Shown piece by piece: positions 1 through 9,222 of a stretch of 64,000 nucleotides of DNA. Below the pieces are notes generated by a model that saw only the letters and a program-made list of their open reading frames with translations, was not told where the DNA came from and ran no database searches. The position numbers were made by a program, and so were the translations under genes. The DNA is from Paenibacillus terrigena DSM 21567 (lineage in GTDB: Bacteria > Bacillota > Bacilli > Paenibacillales > Paenibacillaceae). Location of the stretch: positions 248,001 through 312,000 of the forward strand of contig NZ_KB895414.1 in assembly GCF_000374845.1 (NCBI RefSeq). The letters run 5' to 3'. Every line of letters begins with the position of its first letter. Position 1 is the stretch's first letter.

Positions 1-463
1 TCCGCCGAAGCCACTGATACATCATTTCATTCTGCAACAGCGGAATCGATGAGTCCAGTTGCTCTTCTTTCTTCATTTGTTCCTGTTCGTACTTCAATTG
101 CTCTCTGACAAGCTGCAGCGTGTTCAGCAGCTCTTGATCATCCACAGGTTTTAGAATGTAAGAACTGGCATTCATCGCAATCGCTCTTTTGGCATATTGG
201 AAATCCTGATGACCACTAATAAAAATGATTTTCAAATGGGGAAGCAAGCTTCTGGCCTGCTCGGCCATCTCCAATCCAGACATAATCGGCATCTGGATAT
301 CGGTGATCAGAATATCAACTGGCTGTTCACGCAACAGGTTCAAGGCTGCCCCTCCCCCGTGTACAGCACCAACGATCGCCATGTCAAGCTGCTCCCAAGG
401 GGTAAAACGCTGCAATACTTCCAAATCTAACTGTTCATCATCTACTAGCAATACGTTATATAT
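1..463 (-). CDS. YesN-type response regulator, N-terminal part (cut by window edge; ATA at the expected start)
   Basis: This is the receiver half of a YesN/AraC-type response regulator; the HTH half lies outside the window. About 154 codons are visible. They show the acidic pair D8-D9 after LLV, the phospho-acceptor D55 in ITDIQMP, S83 and K105, as expected for a CheY-like domain. Relatives begin M-Y-x-V-L-x-V-D-D-E. Here the codon in the Met position is ATA at 463-461, 9 bases after an AAGGA at 473-477, and no ATG, GTG or TTG precedes it before an in-frame stop. Translation may be weak or abolished. As the last gene of the glycan operon it would be expected to control that operon with a sensor kinase, which is not seen here. 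Family call is firm; functionality is uncertain. Confidence 0.8.
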   Translation of the reverse strand, partial: MYNVLLVDDEQLDLEVLQRFTPWEQLDMAIVGAVHGGGAALNLLREQPVDILITDIQMPIMSGLEMAEQARSLLPHLKIIFISGHQDFQYAKRAIAMNASSYILKPVDDQELLNTLQLVREQLKYEQEQMKKEEQLDSSIPLLQNEMMYQWLRR

Positions 464-483
464 GGCAATCAGTCCTTATAAAA

Positions 484-610
484 ATGTATAGAGTATACTA
501 TAATAGTATACTCTTCCATTCGACAATTCTGTAGGTATTTGTTGCTATTTGTTACTATTTGTTACTATTTGTCGTTTAATTATAATCAGATTATCCTGCC
601 ACTTCTTCTG
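484..610 (-). repeat. Degenerate second copy of the lipoprotein-gene tail and terminator
   Basis: Read on the minus strand, this stretch repeats the last codons, 3' flank and terminator stem found at 2988-3084 after the solute-binding lipoprotein gene. The shared blocks are CAGAAGAA-TGGCAGGATAA-CTGA, CTACAG--TTGTCGAATG and AGAGTATACTA. The copy has gained three tandem 10-mers (two GTAACAAATA and one GCAACAAATA). The hairpin arms here are 490-500 and 504-514, followed on the minus strand by ATACATTTTT, so it may still terminate transcription after the GH43 gene and before the regulator. Confidence 0.75.
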
Positions 611-2924
611 AACATGTTTCAGCATTAACTTCATTACTCCATTCACTATAACCAGCAACGTTTTTAGCCCTTACCTGTACCGTATGACTGGAGCGCGGTG
701 AGAGACCCGTTTGTGAGAAATCACTAGTAATATTGCTAATAACACTGCCATCAAACATCATGTCATATTGCAGCGCTCCCGGTGATTCATCCCATTTCAT
801 ATTTAGAATGGATTCATTTTCTGCCGCGACTGTCAAATTTTCTGGAACGGGAGGGATTTGAGGAAATTCTCCAGAACCAAACATAAACCAGTTCAGTTTG
901 CACAGATCGTGATTCGCACCATGGAACACAAGATATACCTTTTGAATTCCAGTAACTTTTGTTGTAAGATCACTCTTCACATTGACATACTGGTTGATAT
1001 CACCTGTATTGGGAATAGGAAATGTACTTATTACATGACCATCAATGCTGTCAAGTCTTACCTCTATCGTACCTCCAGTGAATGAACTTGCTACTCGTGC
1101 ATTAAACCATGCTGCATCACCAGCACCAAAATCGACCTGATCATATTGCAACCAATCTCCGTCTTTCAGATTAGATATACTTAGATCATATTCACGGTTT
1201 GCATCATCACTTGTCCATTCTGTTTTGGCGTTGATTTGCAGTTCCTTATCGGATACAAACTTTTGATCATCATAGCGCTCCGCATCAATCTTTCTATTGA
1301 TACCGAAGAGGTTTCCCTGATTTTCTGTCGTTGTTAATTCAAAGGAATCTACATCTACATATCCGCCAAGCTTGATGGTTGCATACTTGAAAATACCGAA
1401 CCTCATTCCGACATAGGTTCCATATTGCATATCGTATCTTCCACCAAGTCTTGTAAAGTGGATGCCGTCTATACTATAGGAAAACTCCATTCGATATTCG
1501 TTTCTTGGCGTCTCAGCTCTGAACCATACTTCTTGAATGCTTTTGGGTAAGGTCAGGACTGCATGCTCAATCGAATTATCGTTAATCACGATCGACTGAT
1601 GACCTTCTTCATATTTCATTCCGATAAAAGTAAATTCTTTTTGCATCAAACATAGACCCGCTACATCACCATTCGCCATATGACTCACATCGAGCTTCAC
1701 GGTCCCTACACAATCCGGCCCAACGACGCGTTGCGTGAGCGTATTTCTGGCATAGGATAAATTATCGGTCACACTTGATGTATGCAGCCGCATAAATCCT
1801 GGTCTTTCTTCAAGACTCCATTTCCTGTTATCCGGATTGTGATTCCATTGCCACTGTAACCCTAATTTATTCGCGCTAAAATCATCCGAAGTTGGGAGTG
1901 CCTTAGGTTCAACATGCTCTACATTGGGTATGTTAGGGTTTCTATACGTAACAACGGCTTTTTCACCATCTACCTGTCCCATGTATGGCCAGCCATTCTT
2001 CCATGTTACTGGCTGCAGTGTAGGCACTCTTCCAAGTTTCGATCGATCTTGGAAAATGATCGCCCACCATTCTGAAGTACCATCCTCCTGAGGAACATCA
2101 ACAATTCCCCCTTGATGAATACCATTACCCCAGAAATTCATAAAGCTTGTCATAATATCTTCAACTTCATAAGGTCCATTTGCTAAATCCTTTGTTCGAA
2201 TGGCAACTTCTTTTTTGGAGCCATGCTTCCAAATCGGCGTCGTTAGAATATAGTAGAAACCATTAATTTTGTATACATGAGCTCCCTCATTATACCCATT
2301 GTAACGATGACCGGGAACTGGATAAGCATAAATCATCTTCCCGTTTCTTTTGGCACCAGCTTCTCTTTTAGAGATGATAGATAATTGGCCTGTTACTTCA
2401 TCTACGATCTCTAACTCACTCAGATAGAGTTCTCCTTGTCCATGCACGACATAGATTTTCCCATCATCGTCAAACAATAATCCTGGATCATAAAGTTCGT
2501 CTTCCAGTTTATACAGTGTCCATGGACCTTTTGCGCTATCTGCAATACTTACATATGCAGAATCTCTATTGATATTAAACATAAGATAGAATTTATTGTT
2601 ATGATATCTTAAACTCGTTGCCCACGGACCTTCATCATAGACATCACCATTGATAAGGTCGTATGGGTCACCTTCCATGCGATCCACAGCATAACTTTCA
2701 TATGCCCAAGTCACTAAGTCTTTGGAACTCATAATGGGGCATCCTGGGAATAAATGCATACTGGTTGATGACATATAATAGGTGTCGCCAACTCTTATAA
2801 TATCATTATCCGGATAGTCACCCCACATGATCGGATTTGTATAAGTACCATTCCCATTGTCAGCAATCCATCCATTGGTAGGAATCATTGTAGGAGTTGC
2901 AGGATCTGTAACTTCTCTTCTCAT
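591..2924 (-). CDS. Glycoside hydrolase family 43 enzyme with CBM6-like and fibronectin III domains
   Basis: This is probably a beta-xylosidase or alpha-L-arabinofuranosidase acting on hemicellulose side chains. Counting from an upstream ATG at 2942, the catalytic triad typical of GH43 is D45 (YPDND), D152 (LYDPGLLF) and E219 (YNEGAHV). A beta-sandwich module follows (about 345-535), then a CBM6-like module (about 555-680) and a C-terminal fibronectin type III domain (about 690-775). No signal peptide is seen, so it acts on imported oligosaccharides or is exported some other way. The start at 2924 is preferred because a GGAGGT lies 10 bases before it; the ATG at 2942 overlaps that site. The stop and last six codons lie in a relic of the neighbouring lipoprotein gene read in another frame. 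Confidence 0.88.
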   Translation of the reverse strand: MRREVTDPATPTMIPTNGWIADNGNGTYTNPIMWGDYPDNDIIRVGDTYYMSSTSMHLFPGCPIMSSKDLVTWAYESYAVDRMEGDPYDLINGDVYDEGPWATSLRYHNNKFYLMFNINRDSAYVSIADSAKGPWTLYKLEDELYDPGLLFDDDGKIYVVHGQGELYLSELEIVDEVTGQLSIISKREAGAKRNGKMIYAYPVPGHRYNGYNEGAHVYKINGFYYILTTPIWKHGSKKEVAIRTKDLANGPYEVEDIMTSFMNFWGNGIHQGGIVDVPQEDGTSEWWAIIFQDRSKLGRVPTLQPVTWKNGWPYMGQVDGEKAVVTYRNPNIPNVEHVEPKALPTSDDFSANKLGLQWQWNHNPDNRKWSLEERPGFMRLHTSSVTDNLSYARNTLTQRVVGPDCVGTVKLDVSHMANGDVAGLCLMQKEFTFIGMKYEEGHQSIVINDNSIEHAVLTLPKSIQEVWFRAETPRNEYRMEFSYSIDGIHFTRLGGRYDMQYGTYVGMRFGIFKYATIKLGGYVDVDSFELTTTENQGNLFGINRKIDAERYDDQKFVSDKELQINAKTEWTSDDANREYDLSISNLKDGDWLQYDQVDFGAGDAAWFNARVASSFTGGTIEVRLDSIDGHVISTFPIPNTGDINQYVNVKSDLTTKVTGIQKVYLVFHGANHDLCKLNWFMFGSGEFPQIPPVPENLTVAAENESILNMKWDESPGALQYDMMFDGSVISNITSDFSQTGLSPRSSHTVQVRAKNVAGYSEWSNEVNAETCSEEVAG

Positions 2925-2984
2925 CGTTCGTAGTACCTCCATTTTTTAGGAATCACGATATTACGCAATAGGCAGAAATATATC

Positions 2985-3022
2985 AAAAAATGTAAGAGTA
3001 TACACCACTAGTATACTCTTAC
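2985..3022 (-). terminator. Hairpin terminator after the solute-binding lipoprotein gene
   Basis: Arms 2992-3003 and 3011-3022 form a perfect 12-bp stem, followed on the minus strand by ATTTTTT. It sits inside the operon between the binding-protein gene and GH43, so it probably allows partial read-through or stabilises the upstream mRNA. Confidence 0.85.
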
Positions 3023-3039
3023 ATTCGACAAACCTGTAG

Positions 3040-4668
3040 TTATTTACCGTTTATTTTATTCAGGTTATCCTGCCATTTCTTCTGCACGAAATCGAGTACT
3101 TTAGGGAAACCAAGCTTCTGCATTTCTTCATTCGTCTTGGTCAGGATCGACTCTACTTCCGCGTCATTCTTGGCATAAATCATGGTGGAGAACGCTTGAT
3201 CAAACATATCCTTCACCGACTGTAGAATAATGCCTTCTTCAGAGTCCCCTTGCGGGTCCGTATTCGCAAAGGCTGTAATATCCATAGACGTCTTCCAACC
3301 GAAGTTCACCTGCTGCTGCGTTTGGAAATCCTGCTGCTCTTTAGGAAGAAGACTTTCTCTGGCTACTTTGGCTAGATCGACCCAAGTTGCATTTCCGGCC
3401 ATCATGTTGTCGGAAATGTGCATCTTGTCCAATTCTGCTTTGTCCATCGTTTTGTATTTGTCATTAGGGATTGGAATTCCGTTCTCGTCCTTCGTATCCC
3501 ATAGGAATCCCGGAGGTCCAAACCAGAGAACTGACTGCCCCTCGTTGCTTGTCGCCCAATCCAGATAAGCGAAAATTCGTTCAGGATCTTTCGCATTCTT
3601 CGTAATGACGATTTTGCCGCCGCCTTCTCTACCGGTATAGTTAGGATAAATTTTGTTCTTGTCCAAACCTTCTTTGTGGATTGGCCAAATAAATTCATAT
3701 CCACCATCAGGATCTTGTGCGCGGAGCGTAGAGTTCGGAACACGCGCTCTGCCCGATAAGTTCGCACTAATGGAAACAGCTACTTTCCCTTGGCTAAGCT
3801 TCTCTATCATTTGATCAGCCTTTTGAGTGAACACGTCCTGTGTCATCAGCTTGTCGCGATACAATCGGCTAGCGAACAGCATAAACTCTTTGAAAGCAGG
3901 GTCTTCCGTAATTGGCTTCAACGTGTTGCCTTCCGGATAGAACATTCTGCTCGCAAAATACGGCGTGCCGTTCTCTTTAAACGCGGAATACATCATCTTG
4001 ATATCGTATGGAGCGCCGACTTCAAGCGGGATTACATTCGGATATTTTTCTTTCACTGCACGCAGATAGCTCTCTAATTCAGTTAACGTCTCCAGCTTCG
4101 GCGAGCCCATTTCTTTATAAATTTTGCGGTTGATGCCCCAACCGCCGTTCCCGTTCATATGATCGCCACCAACATACCATTCCGGGAAGACATACAGCTT
4201 GCCGTCTTCCGAGCGGTTAATATTAATGATCTGGTCACCAGCAGCCTTCTTCAAGTTCGGATATTTGTCGAGATACGGATCAAGCTCCACCAATTGGCCT
4301 TCACTGATTAACCTATCCAGCTCGGGTCCGGGACTAAGCGAAATCACTTCAGGCAGCTCGCCGCTGGCATACATGGCGTTAAATCGTTGTTTGGCGTTGC
4401 CGTTCGTTGGAAGATAATTGATGGATACCTTCTTGTTTTCCTGAATCCACTTGGTAGTAACCGTCTCTCCCCAAGGAGCAGGCTGCCATCCGTCATCAAA
4501 GTTGTACATCGAAAACTCTAGCGGTTGGTCTTGGCTTGCAGTTTCTCCGACTTTACCATTCTCTGTTGCAGCTTTGCTCTCGTCTTTATCGCTTCCGCAG
4601 CCAGATAACAGTGTACTGACTGATAGAACTGTAACCAATAAACAGGTCAGCCATTTTTTCTTGTTCAT
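3040..4668 (-). CDS. Extracellular sugar-binding lipoprotein of a CUT1 ABC importer (LplA type)
   Basis: This 542-residue protein has a lipoprotein signal peptide with the lipobox LLSGC (Cys24), followed by a low-complexity linker and a family 1 solute-binding fold. It should capture an oligosaccharide outside the membrane and deliver it to the two permeases encoded just upstream (4734-5627 and 5652-6566). The length suits the large LplA/YtcQ group (about 500-560). The ATG at 4668 has GAGAGGGG in front. No ATPase gene is nearby, which is normal for these systems because they share an MsmX-type ATPase encoded elsewhere. The ligand is probably a galactose- or arabinose-containing glycan fragment, inferred from the GH2 and GH43 partners. 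Confidence 0.93.
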   Translation of the reverse strand: MNKKKWLTCLLVTVLSVSTLLSGCGSDKDESKAATENGKVGETASQDQPLEFSMYNFDDGWQPAPWGETVTTKWIQENKKVSINYLPTNGNAKQRFNAMYASGELPEVISLSPGPELDRLISEGQLVELDPYLDKYPNLKKAAGDQIININRSEDGKLYVFPEWYVGGDHMNGNGGWGINRKIYKEMGSPKLETLTELESYLRAVKEKYPNVIPLEVGAPYDIKMMYSAFKENGTPYFASRMFYPEGNTLKPITEDPAFKEFMLFASRLYRDKLMTQDVFTQKADQMIEKLSQGKVAVSISANLSGRARVPNSTLRAQDPDGGYEFIWPIHKEGLDKNKIYPNYTGREGGGKIVITKNAKDPERIFAYLDWATSNEGQSVLWFGPPGFLWDTKDENGIPIPNDKYKTMDKAELDKMHISDNMMAGNATWVDLAKVARESLLPKEQQDFQTQQQVNFGWKTSMDITAFANTDPQGDSEEGIILQSVKDMFDQAFSTMIYAKNDAEVESILTKTNEEMQKLGFPKVLDFVQKKWQDNLNKINGK

Positions 4669-4733
4669 TGTTTCGATTACCCCTCTCGAACAATCTTTTT
4701 ATATGTTATCACCTATCGGCGTATAACATCTCC

Positions 4734-5627
4734 CTATTCTTTCAATGATCCGACAAGTACCCCTTTGACAAAATACTTCTGCACGAATGGATACACCATA
4801 ACAATTGGAATGGTTGCTACCATCGTAGTTGCCATAACGACCGATTTATGCGTGACACTCTGCGCGTTCTGCAGAAATTCCTGTTTGGTCGCACTGATCA
4901 CCGTTGAGGATTCAAATGATAAAATCGATTGTATGGTTTGGTTCAGAATAACTTGTAGTGGCAGCAGTTTCTGATTCGAAATATAGATTGAAGCATCAAA
5001 CCATGAGTTCCAGTGACCAACCGCCGTAAACAGCGATAGCGTCGCGATGACCGGTCCTGATACCGGCAGAACAATTCGGAAAAAAGTATTGATATGATTG
5101 CATCCGTCGATTCTGGCCGATTCCTCCAGTCCGTCAGGGAGCCCTAGGAAAAAGGTGCGGAAGATGATCATATTCCAGACGCTGATGAGACCAGGTATTA
5201 CCATAACCCAGAAGGTGTTCATCAAATGCAAATCCTTGATTAATAGATAACTCGGGATGAGACCTCCGCTGAAATACATCGTAATGACGCACAGAATCAT
5301 ATAGAACTTTTTGCCGATCAACCCACGCCTGGACATGGCGTAAGCAAACATGGCGGTAAACAGAATCGATAGGACGGTTCCCGTAACGGTTCTTGCAACA
5401 GTGATCCAGAAAGCATTAACTAATCGAGCATCTTTGAAAACATATTTATAGTTCTCGAGTGTAAATTCTCTCGGCCAAATGGTAACGCCCCCAGCCGCCG
5501 TATCATTTCCTGCATTAAAGGAAAGGACCAGAGAATTCCAGAACGGATACAAAGTGACAATGGCTAGCAACAACAAGATTCCGTATACCACAATATCGAT
5601 TATATTATCTTCGAGTGAGCGTTTCAC
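4734..5627 (-). CDS. CUT1 ABC sugar permease, LplC/YtcP type
   Basis: A 297-residue inner-membrane permease with six predicted membrane segments. The cytoplasmic EAA loop reads EESARIDGCNHINTFFRIVL, which docks the ATPase. It pairs with the permease at 5652-6566 and the lipoprotein at 3040-4668. It starts with GTG at 5627 behind AAAGGAGG. The 24-base gap to the upstream permease stop shows they are co-transcribed. The substrate is unknown but probably an oligosaccharide. Confidence 0.93.
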   Translation of the reverse strand: MKRSLEDNIIDIVVYGILLLLAIVTLYPFWNSLVLSFNAGNDTAAGGVTIWPREFTLENYKYVFKDARLVNAFWITVARTVTGTVLSILFTAMFAYAMSRRGLIGKKFYMILCVITMYFSGGLIPSYLLIKDLHLMNTFWVMVIPGLISVWNMIIFRTFFLGLPDGLEESARIDGCNHINTFFRIVLPVSGPVIATLSLFTAVGHWNSWFDASIYISNQKLLPLQVILNQTIQSILSFESSTVISATKQEFLQNAQSVTHKSVVMATTMVATIPIVMVYPFVQKYFVKGVLVGSLKE

Positions 5628-5651
5628 AAGCTGCCTCCTTTCTTGAAGCCG

Positions 5652-6566
5652 TTACCATAAGCTAGAGTTCCCCAGTTTTCTAGCGATCCAGTTCGCGATT
5701 ACAAGCAATCCGACGCTGATCACGCCCTTGAACAAACCAGCCGCCGTCGCATAGGAGAAGCGATAATTCTCGATCCCGACACGATAGACATACGTATCGA
5801 TCGTCTCCGCCACCGGCCGCAATACGACGTTCTGCCCCTGATTGGTAAGCAGCAATATTTCTTCAAAACCTGCATTTAAGATTTGTCCTACTTGCAAAAT
5901 GAGGAATATGATAATCACGGGTGCGATGGACGGAATTGTAATGGATACCAATTGCCGCATCCGGCCAGCGCCGTCAATCGAAGCCGCCTCGTACATGTGG
6001 GGATCGACTCCCGTAATTGCTGCCAAATACACGATTGCGCCGAAGCCGATATCTTTCCAGATCCCCGACGAGATCAGAATACTCCAGAAGTACTCGGGAA
6101 TCGACAGCCAATGGACAGGCTCATCGATGATGTTAAGCTTCTGCAGCAGGATGTTCACACTGCCGTTATCAACTGACAATAAGGAGATGACGAATCCCGA
6201 CACGATGACCCACGAAATAAAATGGGGCAAATAACTGACCGTCTGAACGAACCGCTTAAAGAACGCGTTTTTCACCTCATTCAGCATCAGTGCCAGGAAG
6301 ATCGGCGCAGGAAACGCAATGAACAGCTTCAGAAGACTGATCACAATCGTGTTCCGCATGATCTGCCAAAATTCCGGAGCGTTAAAAAACATCCTAAAAT
6401 GTTTGAACCCTACCCAATCGCTTCCAAAAAAGCCTTTCGCCGGACTATAATCCTGAAACGCGGTAAGAACACCCCACATAGGGATATAAGAAAATATAAT
6501 GATCATGATGATCGCAGGGATGACCATAACTTGCAGGTCCCACTGCTGTATAAGACGTCTATTCAA
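5652..6566 (-). CDS. CUT1 ABC sugar permease, LplB/YteP type
   Basis: A membrane permease of about 304 residues with the EAA loop YEAASIDGAGRMRQLVSITI. It is the first permease of the LplB-LplC pair. The reading frame is open to a GTG at 6575, but AGGAGG overlaps that codon. The TTG at 6566 lies 8 bases after it and is the better start, giving M-N-R-R-L-I-Q-Q at the N-terminus. It follows the GH2 gene closely in one operon. Confidence 0.92.
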   Translation of the reverse strand: MNRRLIQQWDLQVMVIPAIIMIIIFSYIPMWGVLTAFQDYSPAKGFFGSDWVGFKHFRMFFNAPEFWQIMRNTIVISLLKLFIAFPAPIFLALMLNEVKNAFFKRFVQTVSYLPHFISWVIVSGFVISLLSVDNGSVNILLQKLNIIDEPVHWLSIPEYFWSILISSGIWKDIGFGAIVYLAAITGVDPHMYEAASIDGAGRMRQLVSITIPSIAPVIIIFLILQVGQILNAGFEEILLLTNQGQNVVLRPVAETIDTYVYRVGIENYRFSYATAAGLFKGVISVGLLVIANWIARKLGNSSLW

Positions 6567-6614
6567 ACGACTCACCTCCTGCTATTCTGTGAAGTTCCGT
6601 TGAATCCAAATGTT

Positions 6615-9062
6615 CTATTTGATTGTGAATATGACGGTAGAGGATAATCCTTTCTCATGGGCCGTCAAGATCACTTCTCCAGGTACCGGACGCGATTGCA
6701 GCAGTACCGTCGCGATGCCCGCTTCGGCCTGAACCGGATTCTCGCCAATAATGACAGCGGATCCTTCCACTTCAAAAGTCACTTCATAGTCCGCAGAAGG
6801 GACGACAGTCCCGTTGGCATCCAGGATCTCGGCATAAGCAAAGACAAAATCGGATCCGTCTGCGGCAAGCGCTTTGCCGCCCATATCTATCCGGATAGAC
6901 AGCACTTCAGGCTCAAGTGGGGTACACACGACGAAGGAGGCTTTTTCTACTCCTCCGATTCGTCCAATCGCCTTCAGTTCTCCGGGCTCATAGGCCACGC
7001 CTACAAACGTAAACGGCGCTCTAGCTAGATTGCGGCAATTCCCTCCATCATGTCTGTTTACCATCACAATGCCGGTGTCGTCTTTAGACTCCACACTGCC
7101 TTCTTTCCACTTATGCTGCTCCTCGTCGGTCAGCCAATAATCGACTTCATAGCCCGTTACGCGTTCACCGTATTCCGTGTCGGGTCCTTGGTCAGGCTTC
7201 CGTACACCCACCGATTTTCCGTTAACAAACAGTTCGATTTCATCACAGTTGGAATACACGACAATCTTGGCCGGTGAGACACGTTCCGTCCACTCATTCG
7301 CAATGAACACCATCGGTCCGCTATCGATTTGATCGTGAATAACATCCGGTCTTCTCTGACTCTGATAGAAATAATACACGTATTTAGGCAAACGGAAGGT
7401 ATCTAGCGCTCCGCATTCCGCTACTCGCGGATAGCAGCCTCGGTTATGATCAATGCCAACCCACGAAGCGTCCCCAAGCGACCAGCGATTGCCACGGTTC
7501 CGGTTCAGCGACCATTGATAATTCCATGCTTGCAGCAGCAGCTTCTCTTCTCCAGCGCCGCGCGGCATACGGCTCGTACTCTCATGACCGCCAAATTCAT
7601 AATCCCCGTACTCCCTGTCAAATCCTCCCTTGTCAGGCAGGACATCCTCCAATGGACGGGACAAATTACTATCTTCCCACATCGTGTACGGCACATCATA
7701 ATTGACGTAGGCAGGGTCTACCCTACCGATTGTATCTCCCGATGTGTTCATTTGATCTCCCGGATATTCTTCATGAGCAATCAGGTGGCATTCGCGGAAA
7801 AATTCGTCTGTCGCGCCTTGCCGTCTGTTATAGGTCTCATTCAGACTGACCTCCCACATGATCATGCATGGATGATTCCGATCGCGGCGAATCATATCCC
7901 GGATATTCTGCTTGACGATCTCCTGGAATTCTCCAACCTCGCAGTACTGCCAGCCAGGAACCGGCTCAACCGTCATCAGTCCGAGCTCATCACAAGCATC
8001 CAGGAAAGCTGTAGCCTGCGGATAATGTCCGAGCCGTACGAAATTGAATCCGCCTTCCTTCAACTTCAACGCATCACGGTACTGAGCGTTGTTCGAAGCC
8101 GCATTGCCGATATATGGATATTGCTGATGGCGGTTCGTCCCACGGATGACCAATCTTTCCCCGTTGATCATAAAGCCATTCGACTTGCTGAACGAAATCG
8201 TGCGAATTCCGATTGGGGTGCGAAGTTCATCTGCCGTTCGACCGTCACCATCGATAATTTCTGTCAACAACGTGTACAAATAGGGATGATCCGGATGCCA
8301 AAGCTGAGGATCTGCGAGCGTAATCATTTGTGTGAATGTGCAATCACCGCCAGCAGTAACGCTTTCGATTAAGCTTTCTGTCGTCCCAACAATTGTGCCT
8401 TGCTTGTCCAAGATCGATGCCACGACTTTGACATCCTTGCCATGCTCATACTCATTCAGCACGTGAGTCTGTATTTCAACGGTAGCAGCTGCTTTCGAGA
8501 CGTTCGAATATTTGACGAAGACCCCGCCTCCCGCCGGTTTCCCCGCATATACCGCATCAGTAACATGGAGCTTGTCCATGATATGGAGCTTCACGTTGCG
8601 ATACAGTCCGCCGAAGTACGAAAAGTCCAGACTCTCGAGCGGCTTGCCGGGTGGTATTGCACCGTTGTTGCGGTTATCGAGCCGGATGGCTATCACATTC
8701 TCTGCCCCGAATTCAACATCCTCGGTGATGTCGATCATAAACGGCAAATAACCGCCTTTATGAACCAGCTTGAATGTTCCGTTAATCCATATATGAGCTT
8801 CATGCATGGCCGCCTCGAACTCAATGAAGAGCTTCATTCCTTTGTAAGCCTCGTCTGCAAGAAAACGCTTACGATACCAACAAAGACCTTGATAGTGCAG
8901 ATCCACATGAAGGGATTCAATTTTAGGTGTATGCGGCAAACAGACGCTTTCCCATCCATTGGCGGGAAATTGCTTCTGCTCAGCCCCCAATTTATCTTCA
9001 AGGATAAACATCCAGTCCCTGTTAAAATTTTGTGTGATTCTACTGAGATTCGAACATTGCAT
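6615..9062 (-). CDS. Glycoside hydrolase family 2 enzyme (beta-galactosidase-like)
   Basis: An 815-residue retaining glycosidase. The order is a sugar-binding jelly-roll domain (about 1-170), an immunoglobulin-like domain (about 175-290), a TIM barrel (about 295-590) and C-terminal beta domains including a DUF4982-like part. E409 in WEVSLNET is the likely acid/base and E484 in REYGDYEF the likely nucleophile. No signal peptide is visible, so it probably works on sugars brought in by the downstream ABC importer. It is the first gene of the operon; the ATG at 9062 follows GGGAGGGG. Activity on beta-galactosides is a family-level inference; glucuronidase or mannosidase are less likely alternatives. 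Confidence 0.9.
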   Translation of the reverse strand: MQCSNLSRITQNFNRDWMFILEDKLGAEQKQFPANGWESVCLPHTPKIESLHVDLHYQGLCWYRKRFLADEAYKGMKLFIEFEAAMHEAHIWINGTFKLVHKGGYLPFMIDITEDVEFGAENVIAIRLDNRNNGAIPPGKPLESLDFSYFGGLYRNVKLHIMDKLHVTDAVYAGKPAGGGVFVKYSNVSKAAATVEIQTHVLNEYEHGKDVKVVASILDKQGTIVGTTESLIESVTAGGDCTFTQMITLADPQLWHPDHPYLYTLLTEIIDGDGRTADELRTPIGIRTISFSKSNGFMINGERLVIRGTNRHQQYPYIGNAASNNAQYRDALKLKEGGFNFVRLGHYPQATAFLDACDELGLMTVEPVPGWQYCEVGEFQEIVKQNIRDMIRRDRNHPCMIMWEVSLNETYNRRQGATDEFFRECHLIAHEEYPGDQMNTSGDTIGRVDPAYVNYDVPYTMWEDSNLSRPLEDVLPDKGGFDREYGDYEFGGHESTSRMPRGAGEEKLLLQAWNYQWSLNRNRGNRWSLGDASWVGIDHNRGCYPRVAECGALDTFRLPKYVYYFYQSQRRPDVIHDQIDSGPMVFIANEWTERVSPAKIVVYSNCDEIELFVNGKSVGVRKPDQGPDTEYGERVTGYEVDYWLTDEEQHKWKEGSVESKDDTGIVMVNRHDGGNCRNLARAPFTFVGVAYEPGELKAIGRIGGVEKASFVVCTPLEPEVLSIRIDMGGKALAADGSDFVFAYAEILDANGTVVPSADYEVTFEVEGSAVIIGENPVQAEAGIATVLLQSRPVPGEVILTAHEKGLSSTVIFTIK

Positions 9063-9222
9063 TGTGACTAGCCCCTCCCTTATGAATCATATTTTATAGT
9101 TTCTCGACATGTATAACTACTTTCCTCATCAACGATTTCTGTATTCTATCAACGAAGTAAAACAAAACAAAAAAAACACGTGCTTCAATGAAATGAACTT
9201 TCATTTTAGCTCGTGCCTATTT
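9063..9222. other. Intergenic region between the glycan operon and the serine hydrolase gene
   Basis: This gap holds the untranslated leader of the GH2 operon and the terminator of the preceding gene. An AT-rich stretch around 9085-9100 could hold a -10 element, but no convincing -35 was found, as is common for activator-dependent promoters. Confidence 0.4.
9170..9216 (-). terminator. Terminator after the serine hydrolase gene
   Basis: On the minus strand a long imperfect stem begins GCACGAGC and closes with CACGTG, followed by eight T. It ends the glycerophosphodiester operon and separates it from the glycan operon. Confidence 0.75.

Noticed and set aside
2924-2942. ATG at 2942 as the GH43 start
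   Set aside because: The codon overlaps the GGAGGT that serves the next in-frame ATG. The same decoy pattern was seen and rejected at 11248, 13013 and 57534.
7446-8372. Long plus-strand open frame of 308 codons opposite the GH2 gene
   Set aside because: It is antisense to a clear GH2 domain, has no recognised motif and no ribosome binding site.
8400-9071. 223-codon plus-strand frame opposite the start of GH2
   Set aside because: No motif and composition follows the opposite gene.
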